NCBI RefSeq assembly: GCF_023015805.1
Contig: NZ_JALKBA010000024.1
Coordinates: forward strand, 1-38,830
DNA: 38,830 nt
Source: Cellulophaga sp. F20128
Lineage (GTDB): Bacteria; Bacteroidota; Bacteroidia; Flavobacteriales; Flavobacteriaceae
Direction: 5' to 3'
Shown here: positions 23,180 through 30,761 of the stretch, piece by piece
Numbering within the stretch: position 1 is the first letter of the stretch
Layout: every line of letters starts with the position of its first letter
Translations under genes and position numbers: made by a program
Notes under the pieces: generated by a model
Seen by the model: only the letters and a program-made list of their open reading frames with translations
Database searches by the model: none
Told to the model about the DNA's origin: nothing

Positions 23180-25762
23180 TTATTTCCATTCAAAATCTCC
23201 ATTTTCAACAGACCAGTCGTTCCCAAAGAAACCCGCACATTTAACAGCAGAGGTTCCTTCTAACAAAACAGAGTCATCAAAGAGCAAGACATCTGGAAAA
23301 GTAGTGCCATTTACTAAATAATGATTGGCATATGCTGCCTTCATTCCCTTAATCCCTGTGGCCGTTACGACTCCTACACTGGCTTTATCACTATCATGGC
23401 GAGGAACAATAAAATACATGCCCCACTGCTCCCCTTTTAAACGTTTATCAGCCATCACCACTTCCGAATTGCTCACTTGTATGGGAGCGTTTTTTAACAA
23501 GGTTTTCCATGCTGCATTATTATCCTTATTGCCATACAATACTACATTCCTATTTAGGTATTTTGATAAAGAAAAATCTACGTCTCTTACAACTTCTACA
23601 TTGCCATTTGCCTTATACCAAAATGTTTCAGCATCAAATTTAGCCCTGTTATAATACCAATCATTAACAGCATTTGATCCTTTGGTAGCATATACAAAAA
23701 CCATATTGTTTGTAAACGCATCCTTAAACCCTCCGCTTCTATGAGGACCTTTTTCTTTTAAAGAAGGCGCCGTCGTTTTTACCCAACCATCTGTAGTATT
23801 TTCAAAATACTGTTTTCCTCTTTTGCGATCTACTTCAATTTGAGTATCATTTATTGTAATTGTTTTAAGGGAATCTGCAAGCACCGAAAAATCCACTTCA
23901 ATTTTAGCCACGTTATCTAGTTCTAATTGTATGTTTTTTTTACTTGAAAATTTAAAAGAACTCACTTCAAAAGGAACTACTTGTTGGTGAATTGTAATAA
24001 AATGAGAACTGGCAGAAACTCCAGGGGATCCCGTATAAAATTCTAGGTTTTTAATAGTATTACTTTCTTTGATAGTGCGTTCCTTGAAAAAATTAAACAG
24101 CGGCGGCCAATCTACACTGTGATCCCCATACCAATGTGTACCATCTGGATATTCATAATAGGTAAAGTCTGGGTGAAAAGTTCCCAAACGCTCACGCATA
24201 TCTTGCGCCAAAAAGGTAGGTACTACATTGTCTTTCTCACCGTGCAGTATATAAACTCCTTGCTGTAAATAATTACGCATTAACTTTATAGTTCTACTAG
24301 GCGTCCCCGCTCTTTCTATTACTTTTTCTACCATAGTGGGCACAGCCACAGTATTCATACGTTCTAATATTTTTGGAGTAATACCGAACCGCTTCACTTG
24401 CTCTATTGTAAGATTAGCTCGTCTACGGGCAAAACTATTCCGATATTCCAACAAATCTGGGTAACCTGCACAAGGTGCAATCGCAGCAAAATAATCTGGA
24501 TATGTTGCGCCTAAATACCAGGTTCCGTGACCACCCATAGAGTGACCTGTTAAATAAATTTTAGAGGCATCAGGTTTGTATATTTCTTTGGCATCTGCCA
24601 AAACTTCTAAGGCATCTAATCTTCCCCAATCTTCCCAAGCAAAACCAAAAGGCCTGCGATTGGTTGGTGCAATTAAATTACCCCAGTCTTTCTGTTTGTA
24701 TGCCCTTGCTTGGTTCGTTGCCTCTACAGAAGCGCCATGAACCGACAAAAACATCGCCTGTGCTTCAGTTTTTTGATCTGTAGAAGGAGCAACACTGTAA
24801 TATTGTACACTACCATCAATAGCGCTGATAAACGTTCGTTTATGATGCTTTGATTTTGATTTTACGGCTGCCGCAAATTCCTGAGTAGCAATAGTTTTTT
24901 TTGAACCATTTGCCAAGGCAAGCTGTACCTTAATTGTTTCTTGATCTGACCCTACGGCTGGAGCAAAGGAAAACGGTACTTTACGCATGGTCATTGGCGC
25001 TATATTGGGAACATTAGTAGTGCGACTCATACCGGAGTGATTTGAAACAATACTATATCCTTTAACCCAAGAGTTGGTATTATTCACTACTCTAATTGCT
25101 CCAACAAAATCAGAGTCATCCTCAATTAAAATATCCGGAACCGTCATATCCCTTGAGGTAAAGTCTATCGTTTTATAAGGCTTAATTAGTCTTGCTCTCA
25201 CCCTTGGAAAACGACCTACTTTTAGCACAAAAGTATTTGTACCTTTTTTTAATTTTATCGGTATTAAACTCCATCCAAAATCATAATGATCTCCTTCTTG
25301 TGGCATTCCATTAACCAATGCCACTGTATGACCAGAGGCTTCAAAAAGTAGTGTTTTTTCTGAGTTCGATGTATACGTTAGGAACACATAGCCAGATCGC
25401 AATTCCCGATCTGAAAAAGTATTGGTATTGTTTGTTTGTATCGATTGCCATTTTATTTCCTTTCCTTGACTATCGATATCAAAGACATCACCTTGTTTAG
25501 GACTGTATTGCGCATCCCTTAAAAAACGCTCAAATACAGGATCTTCAGGGAAAGTCGCAGAATTTAATCCGAAGCTTTGAAAATTAACTAAAAGACCTTT
25601 GGTAAATACATGTTCCAAAATCCCTTCACTAATTTCTTCAACTTTTTCTTTGCCAAAATATTCTACGATATTTCCAGTGCGTTGCTGACCAAATATGAAA
25701 AATGATCCGAAAAAGAAAACCAATACAGACAGTTTTCTAATACTTATTTTTTTTGTGCTCAT
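23180..25762 (-). CDS. Large exported alpha/beta hydrolase (prolyl-oligopeptidase/esterase-like)
   Basis: This 860-residue protein has a signal peptide (about 1-26, cleavage near FGQQ). Residues about 30-320 are beta-rich without a family I recognise (a YVFLTYTSNSEKTLLFEASGHTVALVNG segment resembles a galactose-binding-like fold). The catalytic domain shows GHSMGGHGTW with Ser408 as nucleophile, an acid near GEKDNVVPTF and His near DGTHWYGDHS. The C-terminal part (about 580-860) is another beta-rich unit. The active-site type fits peptidases S9 or feruloyl/acetyl esterases, which the sequence alone cannot separate. Monocistronic, ended by a strong terminator. Confidence 0.85.
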   Translation of the reverse strand: MSTKKISIRKLSVLVFFFGSFFIFGQQRTGNIVEYFGKEKVEEISEGILEHVFTKGLLVNFQSFGLNSATFPEDPVFERFLRDAQYSPKQGDVFDIDSQGKEIKWQSIQTNNTNTFSDRELRSGYVFLTYTSNSEKTLLFEASGHTVALVNGMPQEGDHYDFGWSLIPIKLKKGTNTFVLKVGRFPRVRARLIKPYKTIDFTSRDMTVPDILIEDDSDFVGAIRVVNNTNSWVKGYSIVSNHSGMSRTTNVPNIAPMTMRKVPFSFAPAVGSDQETIKVQLALANGSKKTIATQEFAAAVKSKSKHHKRTFISAIDGSVQYYSVAPSTDQKTEAQAMFLSVHGASVEATNQARAYKQKDWGNLIAPTNRRPFGFAWEDWGRLDALEVLADAKEIYKPDASKIYLTGHSMGGHGTWYLGATYPDYFAAIAPCAGYPDLLEYRNSFARRRANLTIEQVKRFGITPKILERMNTVAVPTMVEKVIERAGTPSRTIKLMRNYLQQGVYILHGEKDNVVPTFLAQDMRERLGTFHPDFTYYEYPDGTHWYGDHSVDWPPLFNFFKERTIKESNTIKNLEFYTGSPGVSASSHFITIHQQVVPFEVSSFKFSSKKNIQLELDNVAKIEVDFSVLADSLKTITINDTQIEVDRKRGKQYFENTTDGWVKTTAPSLKEKGPHRSGGFKDAFTNNMVFVYATKGSNAVNDWYYNRAKFDAETFWYKANGNVEVVRDVDFSLSKYLNRNVVLYGNKDNNAAWKTLLKNAPIQVSNSEVVMADKRLKGEQWGMYFIVPRHDSDKASVGVVTATGIKGMKAAYANHYLVNGTTFPDVLLFDDSVLLEGTSAVKCAGFFGNDWSVENGDFEWK

Positions 25763-25790
25763 AGTAAATTAATTTTCTGGAATTAATATC

Positions 25791-25798
25791 CAAAATTA
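25791..25798 (-). promoter_or_regulatory. Possible -7 element (TAATTTTG) for the large hydrolase
   Basis: On the minus strand TAATTTTG matches TAnnTTTG, 28 bases before the ATG at 25762. The nearest upstream TTG has a 26-base spacer, longer than usual. Confidence 0.35.
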
Positions 25799-25851
25799 AA
25801 TTGATTAAATTAAAATTAATAGACCAATACAATGTACAAAAAGACAGACAC

Positions 25852-25879
25852 AAAAAAAGCAGGTCTAAATGACCTGCTT
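25852..25879 (-). terminator. Terminator of the ruvX-def-DUF5606 operon
   Basis: A 9-bp stem (AAGCAGGTC at 25857-25865, GACCTGCTT at 25871-25879) with loop TAAAT leads into a T run on the minus strand. It lies 25 bases past the DUF5606 stop. Confidence 0.88.
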
Positions 25880-25903
25880 GCGTTTTTATAAAACTTGAAT
25901 TTT

Positions 25904-26332
25904 TTATTCTTCTTCAGAAGATTCTTCAGAAGATTCTTCTGGTTCAGAAAAATCTGTAATTCCGTGATCATGCAGTAAATTATACCATTGTACTACTTTT
26001 TTAATGTCACTTGCATACACCCTGTCTTCATCATAATTAGGCAATACTTCAAAGAAATACTCCTCTAATTTCAACTTATCATCCTTATGCTGAACTGCAG
26101 TTTTTCCGCCATTCTCTTTGTCTTGCATTTTAATAAAGACTTCTCGCAAAGGCACTTCTTCTTCCAATGTATAAATTGCAATTTCAGAAAGTACACTTAC
26201 GTTGGTACGCATATTCACGGTACTACGCTTCCCGTCAATTAAGGATTCTGCAACAAAACCGGTACGCGTCTGTGTTACTAATTTGTGCAAACCTGGTTTG
26301 CCAGAAATGGATAAAATTTTATCTAAACTCAT
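25904..26332 (-). CDS. DUF5606 family protein with acidic tail
   Basis: This 142-residue protein matches the Bacteroidota-specific DUF5606 pattern: SLDKILSISGKPGLHKLVTQTRTGFVAESL at the start and VYASDIKKVVQWYNLL near residue 115. The last about 12 residues are a Ser/Glu tail (SSEESSEEE), encoded by two 12-bp direct DNA repeats (TTCTTCAGAAGA on the plus strand at 25910-25933), a site where length could vary by slippage. There is no signal peptide. It lies 57 bases after peptide deformylase. Function unknown; its neighbours suggest a housekeeping role. Confidence 0.88.
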   Translation of the reverse strand: MSLDKILSISGKPGLHKLVTQTRTGFVAESLIDGKRSTVNMRTNVSVLSEIAIYTLEEEVPLREVFIKMQDKENGGKTAVQHKDDKLKLEEYFFEVLPNYDEDRVYASDIKKVVQWYNLLHDHGITDFSEPEESSEESSEEE

Positions 26333-26389
26333 TTTTTACTATATAATTCAAGTACAAATATCACGTTTTTTAAATCGATATAAAAAAAT

Positions 26390-26980
26390 CTATCTCCCTT
26401 TTTTTAATTCAGGAAAACGCATTCTATAATCTACCTTAATTTTACCCTTAGAAATATTACTTAATTTACTTTTCAATAATCTTTTCTTTAAAGAGGATAA
26501 TTTATCGGTAAACAAAATCCCTTCAATATGGTCGTATTCATGCTGAATAACCCGTGCCAAGAGTCCGTCGTAAACCGCAGTGTGCTCCATAAAGTCTTCG
26601 TCCACATAAGAAATAGTTATGGTCTCTTTTCTAGATACATCTTCACGAACATCAGGGATACTCAAGCACCCTTCATTAAACGCCCACTCATCACCGGTTT
26701 CTTCAGTTATTTTAGCATTAATAAATACTTTTTTAAACCCGTCTAAAGCTTTTCTATCTTCTTCTGACAAATCCTCATCATCAGCAAAAGGCGTTGTATC
26801 CACAATAAATAAACGTATTGGCAAACCAATTTGAGGGGCTGCCAAACCAACTCCGCTTGCATTATACATGGTTTCCCACATATTCTCAATTAACTCCTTT
26901 AGTTTAGGAAGCTCCTTGATAATATCTTTTCCTTTTTTTCTTAGTACGGGGTCTCCGTAAGCCGTAATTGGTAAAATCAT
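26390..26980 (-). CDS. def: Peptide deformylase
   Basis: This 196-residue deformylase removes the N-formyl group from new proteins. All three motifs are present: GVGLAAPQIG (43-52), EGCLSIP (103-109, metal ligand Cys105) and HEYDH (147-151, metal ligands His and catalytic Glu148). An insertion around 62-85 rich in Asp and Glu (DDEDLSEEDRKALDG) is typical of Bacteroidota enzymes. It sits in an operon after ruvX and a DUF1919 gene and before DUF5606. Confidence 0.97.
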   Translation of the reverse strand: MILPITAYGDPVLRKKGKDIIKELPKLKELIENMWETMYNASGVGLAAPQIGLPIRLFIVDTTPFADDEDLSEEDRKALDGFKKVFINAKITEETGDEWAFNEGCLSIPDVREDVSRKETITISYVDEDFMEHTAVYDGLLARVIQHEYDHIEGILFTDKLSSLKKRLLKSKLSNISKGKIKVDYRMRFPELKKGR

Positions 26981-26989
26981 ACTATATCA

Positions 26990-27673
26990 CTAATATTTAA
27001 ATCTTGTTCTTTTTATTTTTCCACTATTAAACCAATGCACCAAATCTACATACAGAAATGATAACTTAAAAAGTTTTCTACCATTGGGTACTATAGGGTT
27101 TTTAGACTTTGGCCTTTCATAAATTTTAACGTGTTCACAATCCTTTAATCCATCAATAGGTAAAGCTCCAAATGATAATTTGTTTTCAAACGGAAGTTTA
27201 TGAAACTCTTTAATAATTTCCGTATCAACACGTTCCCGATCACATATCATAAAAAACAAATTATCTGTACTCTTCAGGGCTTGTAATCTACTTTTCCTTC
27301 TCTCCCATTTAAGTTGCGCCTCTGTTGAGTCTTTGTAATGCGTAAAATGTACTTCAACATCAGCTAAAAGACCTACAGGATAGGTTTTTTCTCTGTCCTT
27401 ATACTTAGAAACATCAACAAACAAGAGCTGTTGCCCCATATAGAAATCAAAATTTTGCAACAGTTTTAAATAACAGGGGCCATACATAAAAAGGCCTATA
27501 AAGGGTGAATTATAAGGTTTATTTAACCATTGATAATTACTTCCCCCCCAGCAATTATTAGAAACAATGGCAAAGTTTTTATTTTCCAACTTAACCATAT
27601 CCCTAGTTGCATAATTATTTTTAAAGTATTGCCGCAACTTTCTTTTTACAAAAACCTCAAGTGTTCTTAACAT
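26990..27673 (-). CDS. DUF1919 family protein (surface polysaccharide-type)
   Basis: This 227-residue protein matches DUF1919: FAIVSNNCWGG (34-44), then YNSPFIGLFMYGPCYLKLL, a YPVGLLADVEVHFTHY segment, and a W.RR motif (LKWERRKSRL) followed by FFMICDRER. DUF1919 proteins are found in exopolysaccharide and capsule loci of other phyla and are assumed to act as transferases; the chemistry is unknown. Odd here is its position inside a housekeeping operon, three bases after ruvX and nine before def. It may serve the glycan cluster encoded divergently a few hundred bases away. Confidence 0.82.
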   Translation of the reverse strand: MLRTLEVFVKRKLRQYFKNNYATRDMVKLENKNFAIVSNNCWGGSNYQWLNKPYNSPFIGLFMYGPCYLKLLQNFDFYMGQQLLFVDVSKYKDREKTYPVGLLADVEVHFTHYKDSTEAQLKWERRKSRLQALKSTDNLFFMICDRERVDTEIIKEFHKLPFENKLSFGALPIDGLKDCEHVKIYERPKSKNPIVPNGRKLFKLSFLYVDLVHWFNSGKIKRTRFKY

Positions 27674-27676
27674 GCT

Positions 27677-28093
27677 TTAGAAATTACTTTTCCCCAAATA
27701 AGATTGTAAAATAATTGTTGCGCTTATTTCATCTACTAAAGCTTTATTTCTTCGTTGTTTTTTATTTAAACCACTATCTATCATAGTCTGAAAAGCCATT
27801 TTAGAAGTAAACCGCTCATCTTCTCGTTCTATTGGCATGTGCGGAAAAATTTTTGCAAGTTTCTCTAAAAGTGGGGCCATCAATATTTCAGATTCTGAGG
27901 CAGAATTATCCATCTGTTTGGGCTCGCCAACTACAATTTTATCAACCTTTTCTTTTGCAAAATACGCTTTTAAAAAAGTAATTAATTCTTTGGTAGCAAC
28001 AGTCGTAAGTCCAGAAGCAATGATCTGCAATTCATCTGTAACTGCTATTCCCGTTCTTACCTTTCCAAAGTCTAATGCTATTATTCTACCCAA
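27677..28093 (-). CDS. ruvX: RuvX/YqgF-type nuclease (Holliday junction resolvase-like, pre-16S rRNA processing)
   Basis: This 138-residue RNase H-fold nuclease is of usual family length. Seen: IALDFGKVRTGIAVTD with Asp8 as first metal ligand, VVGEPKQMDNSASE in the middle with an acidic ligand, and EREDERFTS near 95-103. The family is proposed to resolve recombination junctions and to mature the 16S rRNA 5' end. First gene of the minus-strand operon, divergent from dapD across a roughly 100-base promoter region. Confidence 0.94.
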   Translation of the reverse strand: MGRIIALDFGKVRTGIAVTDELQIIASGLTTVATKELITFLKAYFAKEKVDKIVVGEPKQMDNSASESEILMAPLLEKLAKIFPHMPIEREDERFTSKMAFQTMIDSGLNKKQRRNKALVDEISATIILQSYLGKSNF

Positions 28094-28106
28094 ACTATTT
28101 TTTTTG

Positions 28107-28114
28107 CAAAAATA
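28107..28114 (-). promoter_or_regulatory. Possible -7 element (TATTTTTG) for the ruvX operon
   Basis: On the minus strand TATTTTTG matches TAnnTTTG and lies 13 bases before the ruvX ATG. No suitable TTG was found upstream. Confidence 0.3.
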
Positions 28115-28167
28115 ATATATAAATTGTTATATGTTTACTTTTGACCAAATTATTAAGTTGTACCTAT

Positions 28168-28175
28168 TATCTTTG
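28168..28175 (+). promoter_or_regulatory. Likely -7 element (TATCTTTG) for dapD
   Basis: TATCTTTG matches the TAnnTTTG consensus and ends 19 bases before ATG 28195. A TTTG at 28140-28143 is 24 bases upstream, slightly longer than usual. Because this element would lie inside a longer reading frame opening at TTG 28141, it supports ATG 28195 as the true dapD start. Confidence 0.5.
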
Positions 28176-28194
28176 TCTAAAATTGATTGAAAAA

Positions 28195-29010
28195 ATGACA
28201 GAATTACAAAAAACCATAGAAAAAGCTTGGGACAACCGAGAGCTTTTAAAAGAAACCAAAACTCAAGATGCTATTCGGCAAGCAATAGACCTTATAGATA
28301 GTGGCAAATTAAGATGTGCAGAACCAACAGCTACGGATTGGCAAATTAATGAATGGGTAAAAAAAGCAGTGGTACTTTATTTTCCGATTCAAAAAATGGA
28401 AACTATTGAAGTAGGTATTTTTGAATATCACGATAAAATGCCTTTAAAAAGAGGCTATGCCGAAAAAGGAATACGTGTTGTTCCCAATGCCGTTGCAAGA
28501 CATGGCGCCTATATTTCTCCTGGTACCATTTTAATGCCAAGTTACGTAAATATTGGCGCTTATGTAGATGAAGGTACTATGGTAGACACTTGGGCAACGG
28601 TTGGGAGTTGCGCACAAATTGGAAAAAATGTACATTTAAGCGGTGGTGTTGGTATTGGTGGCGTTTTAGAACCACTGCAAGCGGCTCCTGTTATTATTGA
28701 AGACGGTGCCTTTATTGGTTCTAGGTGTATTGTTGTTGAAGGTGTAAGAGTAGAAAAAGAAGCTGTTTTAGGGGCCAATGTTGTTTTAACAATGAGTACT
28801 AAAATTATTGACGTAACTGGTGATGAACCTATTGAAATGAAAGGAAGAGTTCCTGCTCGTTCTGTAGTGATACCAGGTAGCTACACTAAAAAATTTGCTG
28901 CAGGGGAATACAATGTACCCTGTGCCTTGATCATAGGGAAACGCAAGGAAAGCACAAACAAAAAGACATCTTTAAATGATGCCTTGCGCGAATATGATGT
29001 AGCCGTATAA
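28195..29010 (+). CDS. dapD: Tetrahydrodipicolinate N-succinyltransferase DapD
   Basis: This 271-residue enzyme of lysine/meso-diaminopimelate synthesis transfers succinyl from succinyl-CoA to tetrahydrodipicolinate, feeding peptidoglycan. It is a left-handed beta-helix protein: hexapeptide-type repeats run from about residue 100 to 220 (GAYISPGTILMPSYVNIGAYVDEGTMVDTWATVGSCAQIG). The N-terminal domain contains the usual GKLRCAEP segment. I chose ATG 28195 (MTELQKTIEKAWDNR), which matches the family N-terminus; the frame also opens at TTG 28141, which overlaps the promoter. It heads a short operon with a HAD-like gene and a LicD gene. Confidence 0.96.
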   Translation: MTELQKTIEKAWDNRELLKETKTQDAIRQAIDLIDSGKLRCAEPTATDWQINEWVKKAVVLYFPIQKMETIEVGIFEYHDKMPLKRGYAEKGIRVVPNAVARHGAYISPGTILMPSYVNIGAYVDEGTMVDTWATVGSCAQIGKNVHLSGGVGIGGVLEPLQAAPVIIEDGAFIGSRCIVVEGVRVEKEAVLGANVVLTMSTKIIDVTGDEPIEMKGRVPARSVVIPGSYTKKFAAGEYNVPCALIIGKRKESTNKKTSLNDALREYDVAV

Positions 29011-29021
29011 TACCATTAAAA

Positions 29022-29399
29022 ATGAAAACAATTCTTGTAGATGCTTGGAATACATTTGTAACCGAAGAGGGAATAGATGCTGCGCTAGAAAAAATTTTAG
29101 ATTCTTATCCTAATCCAAAAATTATCTTAACCAATGCAACCCAAGAAGAATGTATAACATATGGAATACTTAATATGCCTTATGAGGTTTTTAGCCTTGA
29201 ACACAGGCCAAACAAAACTGATAAGGCATATTATATTGAAATGTTAGATCATTTTAATATAAAAGCAACCGATGTGCTCTATTTTGAACATAACTTAGAG
29301 GCCGTTAATGCTGCATTATCCGTTGGTATTAAAACATACCACTATAGAAAAAATGAAGATGCCATGCATTTAAATTCATTTTTAAAGGAAAATTTATAA
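29022..29399 (+). CDS. Small HAD-like protein of unknown substrate
   Basis: This 125-residue protein is HAD-like in layout: a first strand ending D7-A-W-N-T (nucleophile position Asp7, but the usual second Asp at +2 is Trp9), a second strand IILTNAT (motif II Thr), a conserved Lys near 66, and VLYFEHNLEAVNAALSVGIKTYHY in the place of motif IV and the closing strand. The missing acid/base Asp suggests reduced or altered catalysis. It lies 11 bases after dapD and 8 bases before the LicD gene. HAD-superfamily assignment is by motif layout. Confidence 0.75.
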   Translation: MKTILVDAWNTFVTEEGIDAALEKILDSYPNPKIILTNATQEECITYGILNMPYEVFSLEHRPNKTDKAYYIEMLDHFNIKATDVLYFEHNLEAVNAALSVGIKTYHYRKNEDAMHLNSFLKENL

Positions 29400-29407
29400 T
29401 ATCATTT

Positions 29408-29992
29408 ATGGCTTATAACATCACATTAGAAGGTAAAAACACAGTTATAGCTGAAAGAATGCTTAAAAATGTGGCGAGCATATTACATAGGTGTGATATT
29501 GAGTATTGGTTAGAAGGTGGTACCTTATTAGGAATTAGAAGAGAAAATAGGTTGCTTCCCTGGGATAATGATATTGATGTTTCCATACATTCGAACCAAA
29601 TCGACAAAATTGATTCATTTTATTCCCAATTGCAAAAAGCCGGATATCGTGTAAAAACAAGGTATTTTAACAGCACCAATGAATTTTTCAAAAAAGGTGA
29701 TATTCGTATGATTAAAGTACGGGAGAAACGATTTTTTGGTTTAATAAAAGGCCCTGTATGTTTGGATGTTTTTATAAAATATCCAGAAAAGGATAAGGTG
29801 TATTGGGAGATTGCGAATAAAACTAAATTTGTACCCAGTAAATTCTATCTAACTTTTAAAGATGTTACGTTTAAAGGTTTTGACTATAAAGTTCCAACCT
29901 TAACAGATGAATATCTTACCTACCGATACGGTGAATGGCAAACCCCTGTTAAAAATTGGGATACTGCTAAAGATGATAAGGCAATTGCTTAG
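29408..29992 (+). CDS. LicD-family phospho-group transferase
   Basis: This 194-residue LicD/fukutin-related nucleotidyltransferase-fold protein shows IEYWLEGGTLLGIRRENRLLPWDNDIDVSI, i.e. EGGTLLG (36-42) and the metal-binding D-x-D pair in PWDNDIDV (51-58). Family members transfer phosphocholine, or in eukaryotes ribitol phosphate, from a CDP-linked donor to a glycan. It is the third gene of the dapD-HAD-LicD run and its stop overlaps that of the convergent cytidylyltransferase by four bases. With the LicC-like and TagD-like genes nearby it probably decorates a surface glycan. Phospho-group identity unknown. Confidence 0.85.
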   Translation: MAYNITLEGKNTVIAERMLKNVASILHRCDIEYWLEGGTLLGIRRENRLLPWDNDIDVSIHSNQIDKIDSFYSQLQKAGYRVKTRYFNSTNEFFKKGDIRMIKVREKRFFGLIKGPVCLDVFIKYPEKDKVYWEIANKTKFVPSKFYLTFKDVTFKGFDYKVPTLTDEYLTYRYGEWQTPVKNWDTAKDDKAIA

Positions 29993-30627
29993 GACTTGTT
30001 ATCTTGTAACTGCAAAGTATTTTTTAAAATAGTACTACTAACATTGGCTGTATATGCAAAATACTCAATAGGACAAGTGGTTTTAGGAAACCTGCCTTTC
30101 CAATCATCACCAACAGAAATAGCATCAATCTGGTGTTCATCTACTACGCGTTGTTTGTTTTTGTCGACCTGAGGAATAACTTCATCCACATAACTAATGG
30201 CTTTTACAACATTCATTCTTTCATAAAAAGGAATTACGGGCAACCTTCCTTTTTCCTTTTTTATAAGCTCATCTGTTGAAACACCTACGACCAGATGGTC
30301 ACAAAGTTCTTTGGATTTTTTAAGTATATTTAAATGCCCATAGTGAAATATATCAAAACAACCCGAAGTATACATTTTCTTATATTTGGATGCTTTTTTT
30401 TCTACCATCACTTCAATACGGTACCCTCCATTTTTTTCTATACGAATCACATTACTAGTATCATAAAAGAAAGCACTTATTTTTTTTATAATGGCGAGCA
30501 TCTCTATTAAATCGGCCTCTAATTTAAACTTACTATCAATTAATAGTTTTACTTTGTCATTGGGATTTAAATTAAAATTCCAGTTCGGATATTCGGACGA
30601 TAAAATTTTTAGTGAAGCTTCTTTCAT
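29989..30627 (-). CDS. Cytidylyltransferase of the TagD/GCT type with N-terminal extension
   Basis: This 212-residue protein holds a cytidylyltransferase domain at about 84-205: G89-C-F-D-I-F-H95-Y-G-H98 nucleotide motif, VVGVSTDELI, PFYERMNVVKAISYVDEVIPQ, and a GDDWKGRF segment like TagD. It would make a CDP-activated alcohol phosphate (CDP-glycerol, CDP-ethanolamine, CDP-choline or CDP-ribitol). Odd points: an extra helical about 75-residue N-terminal domain, and YTANVSST (192-199) where TagD/GCT enzymes have R-T-E-G-[IV]-S-T-T, so the usual Arg is Tyr. The gene is opposite in strand to its neighbours. Substrate not assignable. Confidence 0.85.
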   Translation of the reverse strand: MKEASLKILSSEYPNWNFNLNPNDKVKLLIDSKFKLEADLIEMLAIIKKISAFFYDTSNVIRIEKNGGYRIEVMVEKKASKYKKMYTSGCFDIFHYGHLNILKKSKELCDHLVVGVSTDELIKKEKGRLPVIPFYERMNVVKAISYVDEVIPQVDKNKQRVVDEHQIDAISVGDDWKGRFPKTTCPIEYFAYTANVSSTILKNTLQLQDNKS

Positions 30628-30710
30628 TTAATAAATACCATGTGTAACATAAAACAAGCGTAAAGTTACAAAAACAATTAGAAGAAATATTTTATAATAG
30701 CCAAATATTT

Positions 30711-30740
30711 TTTGATAATAAATCATTTACCATAACTTTG
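30711..30740 (+). promoter_or_regulatory. Promoter of the LicC-like operon (TTTG-N18-TAACTTTG)
   Basis: TTTG at 30711-30714, an 18-base spacer and TAACTTTG at 30733-30740 together match the Bacteroidota -33/-7 promoter pattern. The -7 element ends 21 bases before ATG 30762. This is the best promoter seen in the window. Confidence 0.65.
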
Positions 30741-30761
30741 AAAACTTAATAAACGCACCCA

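Noticed and set aside
28141-28194. 18-residue N-terminal extension of DapD from TTG 28141
   Set aside because: The family N-terminus fits ATG 28195 and a TATCTTTG promoter element lies within the extension.
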